A DNA stretch of 32,483 nucleotides from Lachnospiraceae bacterium (GCA_030524525.1 JAUNGI010000026.1:3395-35877); one strand, 5' to 3'; shown: positions 7,078 to 15,895, counted from the first letter of the stretch. Made by a program: numbers and translations. Notes: generated from the letters alone by a model not told the origin.

Positions 7078-8088
7078 TTGAAAATGGCAAAAAAGAAGCT
7101 TCTTTGGAAAATACCGCTGTTCGTTATTATCGGTGCCGTTGTGGTTCATCTTGTGATATGGTTGTATGTTCATTGGATGGCGAATCGACCTACGGTATCG
7201 TCGGTGCTGCCGGGTCATACGGACTACATGCAGATGGCGTACGGCTATGTGCACTGCATGGAGCTGGCGGAAAAGTCCGGCATTGCCATCGATCCCGCCG
7301 TCCGGGAGGAGGTGCGGGACTTTGTAGTAGCTTTAAGAGAATGCTATGAAGAAGGGAGATATGATGGGGTTTCCTGCTCCGAAATAATAAAAGTGGGCTA
7401 CCTCTATTCCTATTTTGATCTGGACTGCACGGGGCTTCAGAAGGCGCTGGATGAATTCTACATAAAAAAAGAGCGGCTGTTTGCCGAGGACAGCGCGGAC
7501 GATCCGTCGCAGATGGAAGCTGACGTCAGCGGCAGCGCGGATTTTCTGAAGATTCTGTTCGACACCGGCTCGGAGCTTTTGGAGGATTACAAGGTCAGAC
7601 AGGGTTTGGAGACGTGGTTCAACGAAAATATTGCGGAGGAGATAGGTAAGAAGGACGCGAAATTGGGAATGTTCCATGATATTTTGTACATCTTCTATAC
7701 AGACGGTGGTTCGGTCGAGACGCTTTCCTATTCCTACCTTCGGGAGGACGCGCTTTCCTTCCTGCAAGAGGTTGACCGGGAAATGGACTCCTATGAGACA
7801 AGCATCTGGAACGTAGGCATTTTGGATGACGCGGTATTTGAGGCGGACATTTTTGACTATGACAGGGACTTCCTGACCGCGTCGCGGCAGATGTACGAAA
7901 AGCTGGATTCGCGGGAGGCGTTTGGTTACGACGTGAACGAAGGCTTCGGGCTGCTTGTGATATCTTATTTCCTAAGAGAGCACTTTTCCGTTACCGGCAG
8001 CATATACAACGATTTCCTTGCGGAGAATTTGAACGGGATGCTCCACGAACATTTTGAACGCTACTGCAAGGGAAGGATAGGGACGTAG
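7078..8088 (+). CDS. Membrane-anchored paralogue A, unknown function
   Basis: This 336-residue protein has one N-terminal membrane segment (residues about 9-30, after KKKLLWK) followed by the invariant YVHWMANRPTVSSVLP and an acidic, helical, probably extracytoplasmic domain of about 295 residues. The start is taken as TTG 7078 rather than ATG 7066 or ATG 7084. The reason is that the next gene, which is about 87 percent identical, starts with ATG at exactly the equivalent codon (TTG-AAA-ATG-GCA here, ATG-AAA-AAC-TCA there), both after GTAGGCGGA. No known motif or catalytic residue set is visible. It lies between the secreted protein and paralogue B in one transcript. It could be an immunity, chaperone or transporter-accessory protein; this is inference from context. 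Confidence 0.82.
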   Translation: MKMAKKKLLWKIPLFVIIGAVVVHLVIWLYVHWMANRPTVSSVLPGHTDYMQMAYGYVHCMELAEKSGIAIDPAVREEVRDFVVALRECYEEGRYDGVSCSEIIKVGYLYSYFDLDCTGLQKALDEFYIKKERLFAEDSADDPSQMEADVSGSADFLKILFDTGSELLEDYKVRQGLETWFNENIAEEIGKKDAKLGMFHDILYIFYTDGGSVETLSYSYLREDALSFLQEVDREMDSYETSIWNVGILDDAVFEADIFDYDRDFLTASRQMYEKLDSREAFGYDVNEGFGLLVISYFLREHFSVTGSIYNDFLAENLNGMLHEHFERYCKGRIGT

Positions 8089-8093
8089 GCGGA

Positions 8094-9104
8094 ATGAAAA
8101 ACTCAAAAAAGAAGCTTCTTTGGAAAATACCGCTGTTCTTTATTATCGGCGCCGTTGCGGTCCATCTTGTGATATGGGTATATGTTCATTGGATGGCGAA
8201 TCGACCTACGGTATCGTCGGTGCTGCCGGAGCATACGGAATATATGCAGTTGGCGTACGGTTATGTGCACTGCATGGATCTGGCGGAAAAATCCGGCATT
8301 GCCATCGATCCCGCCGTCCGGGAGGAGGTGCGGGACTTTGTAGTAGCTTTAAGAGAATGCTACGAAGAAGGGAGATATGATGGGGTCTTTTGCTCTGAAC
8401 TAATTAAAGTGGGCTATCTCTACTCCTATTTTGATCTGGACTGCACGGGGCTTCAGGAGGCTCTGGATGAGTTCTACGTAAAGAAAGAGCGGCTGTTTGC
8501 CGAGGTCAGTGCAGACGATCCGTCGCAGATGGAAGCGGACGCCGGGGGCAGCGCAGATTTTCTGAGAATTCTGTTCGATACCGGCTCGGAGCTTTTGGAG
8601 GATTATGAAGTCAGACAGGGTTTGGAGGCATGGTTCAACGAAAACATTGTGGAGGAGACGAGCAAGCCAGACGGGGAACGGACTCCGTTTTTTGATATTT
8701 TGTATCTTTTTTACACAAGCGGCGGCTCGATCGAGACGCTTTCCTATTCCTACCTTCGGGAGGATGCGCTTCCCTTCCTACAAGAGGTTGACCGGGAAAT
8801 GGATTCCTATGAGGCATACATTTGGAACGTGGGCGCTTTGGACGACGCGGCGTTTGAAGGGGATGTTTTCGGCTACGACAGGGACTTTCTGACCGCGTCG
8901 CGGCAGATGTACGAAAAGCTGGATTCGAGGGAGGCGTTTGGTTACGACGTGAACGAAGACTTCGGGCTGCTTGTGATATCTTATTTTCTGAGAGTACACT
9001 TTTCCGTTACCGGCAGCATATACAACGATTTCCTTGCGGAGAATCTAAATGCAATGCTCCACGAGCATTTCGAGCGCTACTGTAAGGGAAGGATAGGGGC
9101 GTAG
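8094..9104 (+). CDS. Membrane-anchored paralogue B, unknown function
   Basis: Tandem duplicate of the preceding gene: also 336 residues, aligning without gaps at about 87 percent identity, with the same single N-terminal anchor. The differences are not evenly spread. Residues 189-200 differ at 9 of 12 positions, while long stretches (for example the 40 residues after SGIAIDPAVREEV, and EKLDSREAFGYDVNE) are nearly unchanged. It starts with ATG five bases after paralogue A. The transporter gene follows after 32 bases with a good ribosome-binding site. The duplication looks fairly recent but kept, with one patch diverging. Confidence 0.85.
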   Translation: MKNSKKKLLWKIPLFFIIGAVAVHLVIWVYVHWMANRPTVSSVLPEHTEYMQLAYGYVHCMDLAEKSGIAIDPAVREEVRDFVVALRECYEEGRYDGVFCSELIKVGYLYSYFDLDCTGLQEALDEFYVKKERLFAEVSADDPSQMEADAGGSADFLRILFDTGSELLEDYEVRQGLEAWFNENIVEETSKPDGERTPFFDILYLFYTSGGSIETLSYSYLREDALPFLQEVDREMDSYEAYIWNVGALDDAAFEGDVFGYDRDFLTASRQMYEKLDSREAFGYDVNEDFGLLVISYFLRVHFSVTGSIYNDFLAENLNAMLHEHFERYCKGRIGA

Positions 9105-9136
9105 GCGGGGGCCGTCGCTCCGAAGAAAGGAGCATC

Positions 9137-11389
9137 ATGGCATTCTTGAAGCTTACCAATATCAGCAAGCGCGTCGGTCAGACGGAGATTCTGTCCGAGG
9201 TGTCCTTGGAGTTTCCGGAGACCGGGCTGGTTTTTATTGTCGGCAAATCCGGTGCAGGCAAAAGCACGCTGTTACATATTATCGGACAGCTGGACAGCGC
9301 ATATGAGGGCGGCGTTTGGCTGGACGGGGAGGCGTGCGAGAAGGACGACGCGCGCATGTGCGAGCTTCGGCGAAAAAAAATCGGCTTTATTTTTCAGGAC
9401 TTTAATTTGCTGGGCGATCTGAGCGCGGAGGAAAACATCCTTCTTGCGGCAAAGCTGGCGAACTGCGGCTCGGCGGATGCGGAAGGGTTGTTGGCAGCCT
9501 TTGAGATCGAAGCCTGCAGAAAGAAGCCTTGTAAGGTGCTTTCCGGAGGCGAACGCCAGAGGACGGCCATCGCCCGCGCGATCTGCAAGGAAAGCAAGGT
9601 GATCCTTGCGGACGAGCCGACCGGAAATCTGGACGAGGAAAATACGCGAATCGTTTTCGAGGCGTTGAAGCGGATCAGCCGAGAACGGCTGGTGCTGGTC
9701 GTGACGCACGACATGGAGGCGGCTTCGCTTTACGGCGATCGGCTGATCCGCCTTGCGGACGGCCGTGTGATCTCGGATGAGCGCAAAGCGGAAGCCTCCG
9801 CCGCATTCGAAGGGCAGGCGGCTGCGGAAACGTCGGCTGCAAAAAATGAACCGGCGGCCGCCCGGGGACTTTTTTCGGGGCTCAAGCGGCAGCATTTGAA
9901 AAACAATCGCAGAAGAAACGCGATGATCGTTACCCTCTGCGTTTTTTTGACGGCGCTCTCCCTGATTACGACAAGCCTGCTCAGCGCGATGCAGTCGGTG
10001 AATTCCAGCGTCAGCGCCGTGCTGGAAAATGACAAGCTGATCGTAACGGACAGCGATGAGGAGCAGATCTATAAAACCCTCTCGGAGGATTTTATTCGGG
10101 AGCTTCAAAAAAGCGATGTGCGGGAGGTGGTGCCTTACCGTTATACGACGATAGGCGTGGTGGCTGAAAGCTCCGCTTCTTCGCTGTCGTATTGGGTGTT
10201 TTCCGACGACGAATTTTTTGAAGAACGGTTTCGGTATTACGGGCTGACGTTTCCCGAAGCCTACGACGAGGTCGTTATCAATAACGCGCTGGCAAATCAG
10301 GTGTTCGGAAGCGCCGATTGTATCGGAAAGGAGCTGACGCTGTACGCGTATTTGGACGTGGCGTTTTCCTGCAGAGTGGCTGCCGTCTCGGACGTTATGG
10401 GGGAAAAGAAGCCCGCGATTTATCTGTCCGACAAACTGCTGGAGCAGGCGTTTGCTGCCGGAGTCAGGAGCGAAAGCCTGAGCGTTCAAGCCGCTTCCGC
10501 TCAATATTCTGCCCCTGCCGTAATCTGCGAATGGACGGGCGAGGAATCCGTGATTTATGGAAGGGAGCCGAGTCAGCCGAACGAGATCGTTGTGAACGCC
10601 GGGGGGATCAACTCGATGCTTGAGGTGCTGGAGCTTCCCTATGCCGCAGTCAGCGTCAGGGATCTGGTGGAGGGCGAGGTTTCGGAGGAGCTGATCGCCG
10701 CTGTTTTGGACGCCGTCGTTTCCCTACAGGAGTCGGCAAGAGAAAGCTTCTACTCGGAGCTGAAGATCGTGGGGATCACCGACGGAACGCAGGATCGGCT
10801 TACCGTGACGGTGAACCCGGAAACTTACGAGGATATGCAGGTCGGCAGACCCAACACGGTGGATATTTATCTGAAAGATCGGACAAAGAATAAGGAGGAG
10901 GTAGACCGTCTTTTGGAGCGGTACGGTTATTTTGCGGAGGATCGGGGCGGCTTCCGGGCGGCTATGATCGCCGCAAGAATGTCGGTGCCGATCTTCTTTG
11001 GCGGTCTGCTGGCGGTGGTCTCCCTGTTTCTGGTCTTTCTGTTTATCCGGCTTGCGACCAAGATCAATATTATGAATCAGGTAAACGAGATCGGGACGCT
11101 GAAAGCTTTGGGCGCCAACAACAGGCAGATCCGGAGCGTTTACTTGGGGGAAAATCTGCGGCTGTTCGGCTGGGCAATGCTGATTACGGCGCTGCTTCTG
11201 GCGGGTCTGCAGATCGCCAAGCTTGCCGGCTGTTTGTCCTATCACGGCATTGCGATTTTTGAGATAACCCCACTGTATTCCTGTCTGGTGGTGCTTGTGG
11301 GCGCGGCGACGGTTTTCGCCGCCACATGGCTGGAGGTCCGGAAGATCGCAAAGATGAACTTGGTGGATATGCTGCGGAAGAACACATAA
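9137..11389 (+). CDS. MacB-type ABC transporter, fused ATPase and FtsX-like permease
   Basis: The 750-residue protein has an N-terminal ATPase (residues 1-225: Walker A GKSGAGKST, signature LSGGERQR, Walker B VILADEPTGNLD, switch VTHD). An Ala/Glu-rich linker leads to a permease with membrane segments near 262-285, 618-642, 675-698 and 710-733. Between the first and second segments lies an extracytoplasmic domain of about 330 residues. This is the MacB/FtsX mechanotransmission topology, which moves or releases substrates at the outer face of the membrane. The order ATPase then permease in one chain is that of MacB. GAAAGGAG precedes ATG 9137. As last gene of the operon it is the likely exporter or releaser of the 6536 product or a self-protection pump. 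No separate periplasmic partner gene is present. Confidence 0.93.
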   Translation: MAFLKLTNISKRVGQTEILSEVSLEFPETGLVFIVGKSGAGKSTLLHIIGQLDSAYEGGVWLDGEACEKDDARMCELRRKKIGFIFQDFNLLGDLSAEENILLAAKLANCGSADAEGLLAAFEIEACRKKPCKVLSGGERQRTAIARAICKESKVILADEPTGNLDEENTRIVFEALKRISRERLVLVVTHDMEAASLYGDRLIRLADGRVISDERKAEASAAFEGQAAAETSAAKNEPAAARGLFSGLKRQHLKNNRRRNAMIVTLCVFLTALSLITTSLLSAMQSVNSSVSAVLENDKLIVTDSDEEQIYKTLSEDFIRELQKSDVREVVPYRYTTIGVVAESSASSLSYWVFSDDEFFEERFRYYGLTFPEAYDEVVINNALANQVFGSADCIGKELTLYAYLDVAFSCRVAAVSDVMGEKKPAIYLSDKLLEQAFAAGVRSESLSVQAASAQYSAPAVICEWTGEESVIYGREPSQPNEIVVNAGGINSMLEVLELPYAAVSVRDLVEGEVSEELIAAVLDAVVSLQESARESFYSELKIVGITDGTQDRLTVTVNPETYEDMQVGRPNTVDIYLKDRTKNKEEVDRLLERYGYFAEDRGGFRAAMIAARMSVPIFFGGLLAVVSLFLVFLFIRLATKINIMNQVNEIGTLKALGANNRQIRSVYLGENLRLFGWAMLITALLLAGLQIAKLAGCLSYHGIAIFEITPLYSCLVVLVGAATVFAATWLEVRKIAKMNLVDMLRKNT

Positions 11390-11394
11390 AAAGC

Positions 11395-11435
11395 CGAGAA
11401 AACCCCGGAACGGAAGGCAGCTTCCGCTCCGGGGT
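11395..11435 (-). terminator. Terminator between convergent genes
   Basis: ACCCCGGA (11402-11409) pairs with TCCGGGGT (11428-11435), with GAAG/CTTC inside. On the minus strand the 3' arm runs into TTTT, so it mainly ends the DegV-family gene; the plus strand has no good T run. Confidence 0.75.
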
Positions 11436-11452
11436 CTTGCGTCGAAAAGAAA

Positions 11453-12340
11453 TTATTTCAAATACTGTTCAAACCGTTCGTCGATCGCATCCTGAAATAC
11501 GATCCCCAGAATGTCCGGACCGGTGTGAGCGCCGATCGCGCAGCCGACCTGCGCTTTCAGAATGCCCTTGACATGGAATTCCTCGGTCAGAACCTGCTCG
11601 GCGGTCTCGGTGATGGCAGGATCGGCTCCGTAGCAGACGCCGACCGTCTGGCGTTCCAGAGAAACGCCCTTCTCCTTGACCATTTCCAGACACCGCTTTA
11701 CGGCGCGCTTCATCCCGCGCACCTTTTCCACGGCTTCCAGCCTTCCGTCTTCCGAAACGATAATGATCGGTTTGATGTCCAGAACCGTGCCGACCGCGGC
11801 GGAGGTTTTGCTCAGGCGGCCGCCTTTTGCAAGATACTCCAAGGTCCCCACGGTGACTGCGTGCTCCATATGCTCGCAGAAAAAGCCCGCCGCCTCGATC
11901 AGCAGCTCCTTCGGAGCGCCGCTGCGCTGCATTTGAAGCAGCTTATAGACCACAAGACCAAAGCCGATGGAAGCGCATTTGGAGTCTATGATCGTGATTT
12001 TGAAATCCGGGTATTCCTCCAAAACGTCCTGCTTTGCCAAAGAAGCGGCCTGAAAGGTTCCGGCAATTCCGGTCGAAAAGCAGATATAAAGCACCTCGTC
12101 GCCGCGCTTTGCAAATTCGAGGAAGTGTTCGTAAAACATATATTGACTGATATGGTACGTTTTGATCTCTGCGACGCCTTCCTTTTGGATCCGATAGAAT
12201 TCATCCGGGAAAATCGTCTCCCCGTCAAAATAATCTTTTTCGTTGATAACTACCGGCGTCGGGATCACATGAAGTCCGAATTCCTGAACGACGGACTGCG
12301 GAATGTCCGATGCCGAGTCTGTAATGATACAAAAAGCCAT
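11453..12340 (-). CDS. DegV family fatty-acid-binding protein
   Basis: DegV proteins bind a fatty acid in a cleft between two lobes; the FakB members present it to the kinase FakA for phospholipid synthesis. This 295-residue protein has the N-terminal IITDSASDIP motif, STGIAGTFQAA, IIDSKCASIG, the TLEYLAKGGRLS block and the C-terminal GAHTGPDILGIVF. An upstream extension of the frame exists, but the ATG at 12340 is preceded by GGGGGAG and gives the usual N-terminus. It is transcribed from a good promoter towards a terminator shared with the neighbouring operon. No fakA-like gene is present in the window, so which kinase it serves is not known. Confidence 0.93.
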   Translation of the reverse strand: MAFCIITDSASDIPQSVVQEFGLHVIPTPVVINEKDYFDGETIFPDEFYRIQKEGVAEIKTYHISQYMFYEHFLEFAKRGDEVLYICFSTGIAGTFQAASLAKQDVLEEYPDFKITIIDSKCASIGFGLVVYKLLQMQRSGAPKELLIEAAGFFCEHMEHAVTVGTLEYLAKGGRLSKTSAAVGTVLDIKPIIIVSEDGRLEAVEKVRGMKRAVKRCLEMVKEKGVSLERQTVGVCYGADPAITETAEQVLTEEFHVKGILKAQVGCAIGAHTGPDILGIVFQDAIDERFEQYLK

Positions 12341-12387
12341 GGAATAGCTCCCCCTTTCCTGTTCGTAAAAGGAAATACAACAAGACA

Positions 12388-12416
12388 ATTATATCAGAAA
12401 AAGGAAGCAGATACAA
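12388..12416 (-). promoter_or_regulatory. Sigma-A promoter for the DegV gene
   Basis: On the minus strand TTGTAT (12416-12411), a 17-base spacer and a perfect TATAAT (12393-12388). The leader to ATG 12340 is about 40 bases. Confidence 0.75.
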
Positions 12417-12458
12417 TTCTTTTCTTTGAGAAAGACGCAGAAAAGTTTTGCCAGCGGG

Positions 12459-12488
12459 GTGACAGGGAAGGCGGCAATATGTTATACT
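12459..12488 (+). promoter_or_regulatory. Candidate promoter for metY
   Basis: GTGACA (12459-12464), an 18-base spacer and TATACT (12483-12488). The leader holds a GCGGAGC/GCTCCGC inverted repeat between about 12499 and 12530, of unknown use; no S-box or T-box features are recognisable in the short leader. Confidence 0.5.
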
Positions 12489-12551
12489 GTGCGTAAGGGC
12501 GGAGCGCAGGCAGCAAAAAATCTGCTCCGCAGCGTGAGGAAAGAGGAGACT

Positions 12552-13835
12552 ATGAGCGATTACAGTTTGGAAACCAAATGCGTGCAGGGGGGCTATACTC
12601 CCGGCAACGGAGAACCGAGACAGGTTCCGATTATTCAGAGCACCACGTTCAAATACGCCACCAGCGAGGACATGGGCAAGCTGTTTGATCTGGAGGCGGA
12701 GGGCTATTTTTACACCCGTCTGCAAAATCCGACCAACGATTATGTGGCGAAGAAGATCAGCGAGCTGGAGGGCGGCACGGCGGCGATGCTGACCTCTTCC
12801 GGACAGGCCGCCAATTTCTATGCCGTATTCAACATTGCGGGCTGCGGCGATCATGTGGTGGCGTCCAACTCCATTTACGGCGGCACCTACAACCTGTTTT
12901 CCGTTACCATGAAGAAAATGGGCGTGGAATTTACGTTCGTCGATCCGGACTGCACCGAGGAGGAGCTGAACGCGGCGTTCCGCGAAAATACGAAGGCGGT
13001 GTTCGGCGAGACGATCGCCAATCCGGCGCTGACCGTGCTGGATATTGAAAAGTTTGCGAAGGCGGCGCATTCCCATGGGGTTCCGCTGATCGTGGACAAT
13101 ACGTTTGCAACGCCGGTCAACTGCCGTCCGATCGAGTGGGGCGCGGATATCGTGACGCATTCCACGACAAAATACATGGACGGACACGGAGCGGGCGTCG
13201 GCGGCTGCATTGTGGACGGCGGAAAATTCGACTGGATGAAGCACGCGGAGCGCTTTCCGGGGCTCTGCACGCCGGACGAAAGCTATCACGGCATTACCTA
13301 TGCGGAAAAATTCGGCATGGGCGGCGCGTTCATTACCAAGGCGACGGCGCAGCTGATGCGGGATCTGGGGTCGATCCAGTCTCCGCAGAATGCGTTTCTG
13401 CTGAATCTTGGGCTGGAAAGCCTGCATGTGCGCATGAAACGGCACTGTGAGAACGGGCAGGCGGTGGCGGAGTTTCTGAACGGACACGATAAGATCAGCT
13501 ATGTCAACTACTGCGGTCTGGAGCAGGACAAGTATCATGCGCTTGCGCAGAAGTATTTGCCGAACGGCTCCTGCGGCGTGGTCAGCTTCGGCGTAAAGGG
13601 CGGAAGAAAGGCGGCGGAAGCGTTTATGAAGCACCTGAAGCTGGGCGCGATCGAAACCCATGTGGCGGACGCCAGAACCTGCTGTCTGCATCCGGCCAGC
13701 GCGACGCACCGGCAGATGAACGACGAGGAGCTGACGGCGTGCGGCGTTTATCCGGACTTGGTAAGATATTCCTGCGGCTTGGAGGACGCGAACGATCTGA
13801 TCGCCGATCTGGCGCAGGCGCTGGAACAGATTTGA
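12552..13835 (+). CDS. metY: O-acetylhomoserine sulfhydrylase (PLP enzyme)
   Basis: This cytoplasmic enzyme makes homocysteine from O-acetylhomoserine and sulfide. The 427 residues follow the Cys/Met metabolism PLP family: CVQGGYTPGNGEPRQVPIIQ at the N-terminus, YTRLQNPT, the cofactor-stacking SSGQAANFYAVFNIAGCGD, NPALTVLDI, the Asp of LIVDNTFATP, and the PLP lysine K207 in HSTTKYMDGHG. The length and the long SIYGGTYNLF...GLCTPDESYHG region fit MetY (homocysteine synthase type) rather than the shorter MetB/MetC. The frame opens earlier at a TTG, but ATG 12552 has GAAAGAGGAG before it and gives the standard N-terminus. It stands alone and is transcribed divergently from the DegV gene. Confidence 0.93.
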   Translation: MSDYSLETKCVQGGYTPGNGEPRQVPIIQSTTFKYATSEDMGKLFDLEAEGYFYTRLQNPTNDYVAKKISELEGGTAAMLTSSGQAANFYAVFNIAGCGDHVVASNSIYGGTYNLFSVTMKKMGVEFTFVDPDCTEEELNAAFRENTKAVFGETIANPALTVLDIEKFAKAAHSHGVPLIVDNTFATPVNCRPIEWGADIVTHSTTKYMDGHGAGVGGCIVDGGKFDWMKHAERFPGLCTPDESYHGITYAEKFGMGGAFITKATAQLMRDLGSIQSPQNAFLLNLGLESLHVRMKRHCENGQAVAEFLNGHDKISYVNYCGLEQDKYHALAQKYLPNGSCGVVSFGVKGGRKAAEAFMKHLKLGAIETHVADARTCCLHPASATHRQMNDEELTACGVYPDLVRYSCGLEDANDLIADLAQALEQI

Positions 13836-13906
13836 GCATATCGGGCATAGCTAACGTGAATTTTACATAGACTTTACCCGGACGAGGTGGCGCGGAGGCG
13901 GCTCCT

Positions 13907-14010
13907 GCGGTAAGCTAAGGAGCGTAGACAGCCGCGGCGGCGTGTTGCGGAAGCGGTAAGCTAAGGAACGTAGACAGCAGCGGAGGCGCATTGCGGAAGC
14001 GGGAAGCGGC
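13907..14010. repeat. Tandem 46-bp repeat, two copies plus a partial third
   Basis: Two adjacent 46-base units (13907-13952 and 13953-13998), each beginning GCGGTAAGCTAAGGA and ending TTGCGGAA, differ at only a few positions; a short third piece follows to about 14010. It fills most of the 255-base gap between metY and the HD gene. There are no spacers, so this is not a CRISPR array. No function is visible. Confidence 0.8.
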
Positions 14011-14090
14011 TGACCGGCGGGGACCGCCAAGGAAACGCGCGTGGATCCGCCGAAGCTGCGGAAAAGATCAGGAAGAAGGAACGGGCTGCT

Positions 14091-14747
14091 ATGACCTATG
14101 AACAGATAAAACAAAACGAAGCCGTACGGGCTTATATAAAGAAGGGGAACGATAAGCTGGGCGTTTTGGGCTTTACCGATCACTCGGAGGCGCACTGCGC
14201 TCTGGTGGCGGAGCGGGCGGGAGAGATCCTGAAGCGCTTCGGTTATTCGGAGCATGAGATCGAGCTTGCGAAAATCGCCGGATTTCTTCACGATATCGGC
14301 AATGCGGTCAACCGGAACCATCATGCGGAATACGGAGCGCTGCTGGCAAGCCGGCTTTTGGAGCAGTCCGGGCTATCGACGGAGGACTGCGTGGAGATCG
14401 TTTCCTGCATCGGAAATCACGACGAATCCACCGGAGGCGCGTTTGACGCGATCTCGGCGGCGCTCATTATTGCCGACAAGACCGACGTGCGGCGCAATCG
14501 GGTGCGGACGAAGGAGCGCTCGGCGTTCGATAAGCATGACCGGGTGAATTATGCGGTCACGGAGGCGGAGCTTGCCCTTCTGCCCGAAGAAAAGAAGATC
14601 TGCCTTTGTCTGCGGCTCGACGAAACGATCTGCACGATGTACGAGTATTTTGAAATCTTTCTCGGCAGAATGCTGATGTGCCGTCAGGCGGCGGAGGTTC
14701 TTGGCGCGCAGTTTCGGCTGACGGCAAACGGCAGCAAAATCTTTTGA
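14091..14747 (+). CDS. HD-domain metal-dependent phosphohydrolase
   Basis: The 218-residue soluble protein has the HD-domain pattern: a first His in GFTDHSEAHC, the paired His67-Asp68 in KIAGFLHDIGNAVNRNHH, a later NHDE and a downstream Asp in IIADKTDVRR. Members of this superfamily hydrolyse phosphate esters such as nucleotides or (p)ppGpp-like compounds, but the substrate cannot be read here. There is no partner domain. Only weak purine-rich sequence (GGAAGAAGGAACGGG) precedes ATG 14091. It meets the methyltransferase gene tail to tail, five bases apart, with no clear terminator between them. Confidence 0.85.
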   Translation: MTYEQIKQNEAVRAYIKKGNDKLGVLGFTDHSEAHCALVAERAGEILKRFGYSEHEIELAKIAGFLHDIGNAVNRNHHAEYGALLASRLLEQSGLSTEDCVEIVSCIGNHDESTGGAFDAISAALIIADKTDVRRNRVRTKERSAFDKHDRVNYAVTEAELALLPEEKKICLCLRLDETICTMYEYFEIFLGRMLMCRQAAEVLGAQFRLTANGSKIF

Positions 14748-14752
14748 GACGC

Positions 14753-15895
14753 TTATTGCAGAAGGCGATAGAGAGTGGGGGTCACATGGAATTCAGCCAT
14801 GGCGGCCTCCGCTTCTTCTTTTGCCTGACGCTTAAGCGCCGCCGGGAGCATCGGGGAGCGAACCGCCCGGATCATAATGTTCTTCGGCGTGTGCGCAAGA
14901 TCCACAAATTCGAGGAGCTGGGTCTTGTAGCCGCTTGCGGTGAGCAGATTTCCCCGGATGGCGTCGGTCAGCAGGGCGGCGAAGCGCTCCTGTACGATCC
15001 CGTAGCGCTTCAAAACGGTCAGATGCTCCGGCTGCAGCTGTCCGTTCAGCTCGTGCTGGCAGCAGGGAACCGAAAAGATCAGCTTGGCGTTCCAGCGTAT
15101 CGCGTTGTAAAGCGCGTAATCGGTGGCGGTGTCGCAGGCGTGGAGCGTAATGACCATATCCACCGGAAACGGCGCGGCATATCCGTTGATATCGCCGAGC
15201 TCGAACCGCAGCTTTTGATAGCCGTATTTCCGGGCGGCGGCGTTGCATTTCCGGATAACGTCCTCCTTGAGATCCAGTCCGATCATTTCCGCGTCGATCT
15301 TCCGGATGACCGTCAGATAATGGTAAACAACAAAGGTGAGGTAGGATTTTCCGCAGCCGAAATCGATGATCCGCAGACTTTTGAGGCGGAGATCCTTTAT
15401 GGAGTCGTCGATCATTTCGAGAAAGCGGTTGATCTGCCGGAATTTGTCCTGCATTGCGTGAACGACCTTGCCTTCCTTCGTGAAAACGCCCATGTCCACC
15501 AGCGGGGCCACCGCCGTTCCCTCCTCTAAAAGATACTGCTTTTTCCGGTTGTGCGCGCCGTCTTTTTTCGGAGCTTGGGGCTGCGCCGCGCGGGTCTGCA
15601 GGGAAGCCTTCCCCTTGCGGGAAAGGAGCAGCGCAAACTCCTTTGTTTCGGACCACGCGTGAAGCTGCAAAAAGCGGGAGCCGAGCAGAGCGGCGCACCG
15701 CCCGGAAAGCTCCTGCTCGGAGACGTTTTCGTGAAAGACCTGTTTTTCGGTATAGGACGCGATCTGATAATAGGCGTTTTTTTGTTCGATCTCCACGCGT
15801 TTGCAGGGCTCGCTTTTGGCAGCGGGCTTGCTGACGACAAGCTTATAGGGACGTTCGGTCAAAATTTGCTGTAAATAGTCGGAAAATTCGTTCAT
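14753..15895 (-). CDS. Class I SAM-dependent methyltransferase
   Basis: This 380-residue protein has an N-terminal region of about 130 residues without known motifs, then a Rossmann methyltransferase. Motif I is IIDFGCGKSYLTF (glycines near 180-182), motif II is AEMIGLDLK, motif III is LRFELGDINGY, and the motif IV region is MVITLHACDTATD followed by FSVPCCQHELNGQ. The LHACDTATD and CCQHEL pattern fits the Methyltransf_32-type family, some of whose members act on RNA or proteins; the substrate here is unknown. It is transcribed away from spoVT, which is divergent from it. Confidence 0.85.
   Translation of the reverse strand: MNEFSDYLQQILTERPYKLVVSKPAAKSEPCKRVEIEQKNAYYQIASYTEKQVFHENVSEQELSGRCAALLGSRFLQLHAWSETKEFALLLSRKGKASLQTRAAQPQAPKKDGAHNRKKQYLLEEGTAVAPLVDMGVFTKEGKVVHAMQDKFRQINRFLEMIDDSIKDLRLKSLRIIDFGCGKSYLTFVVYHYLTVIRKIDAEMIGLDLKEDVIRKCNAAARKYGYQKLRFELGDINGYAAPFPVDMVITLHACDTATDYALYNAIRWNAKLIFSVPCCQHELNGQLQPEHLTVLKRYGIVQERFAALLTDAIRGNLLTASGYKTQLLEFVDLAHTPKNIMIRAVRSPMLPAALKRQAKEEAEAAMAEFHVTPTLYRLLQ

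Noticed and set aside
12426-12551. 42-residue N-terminal extension of MetY from TTG 12426
   Set aside because: It lies over the predicted promoter, has no ribosome-binding site and no family similarity; ATG 12552 has a good site and the standard N-terminus.
13907-14010. CRISPR array
   Set aside because: The 46-base units are directly adjacent with no spacers, only two and a part are present, and no cas genes are in the window.
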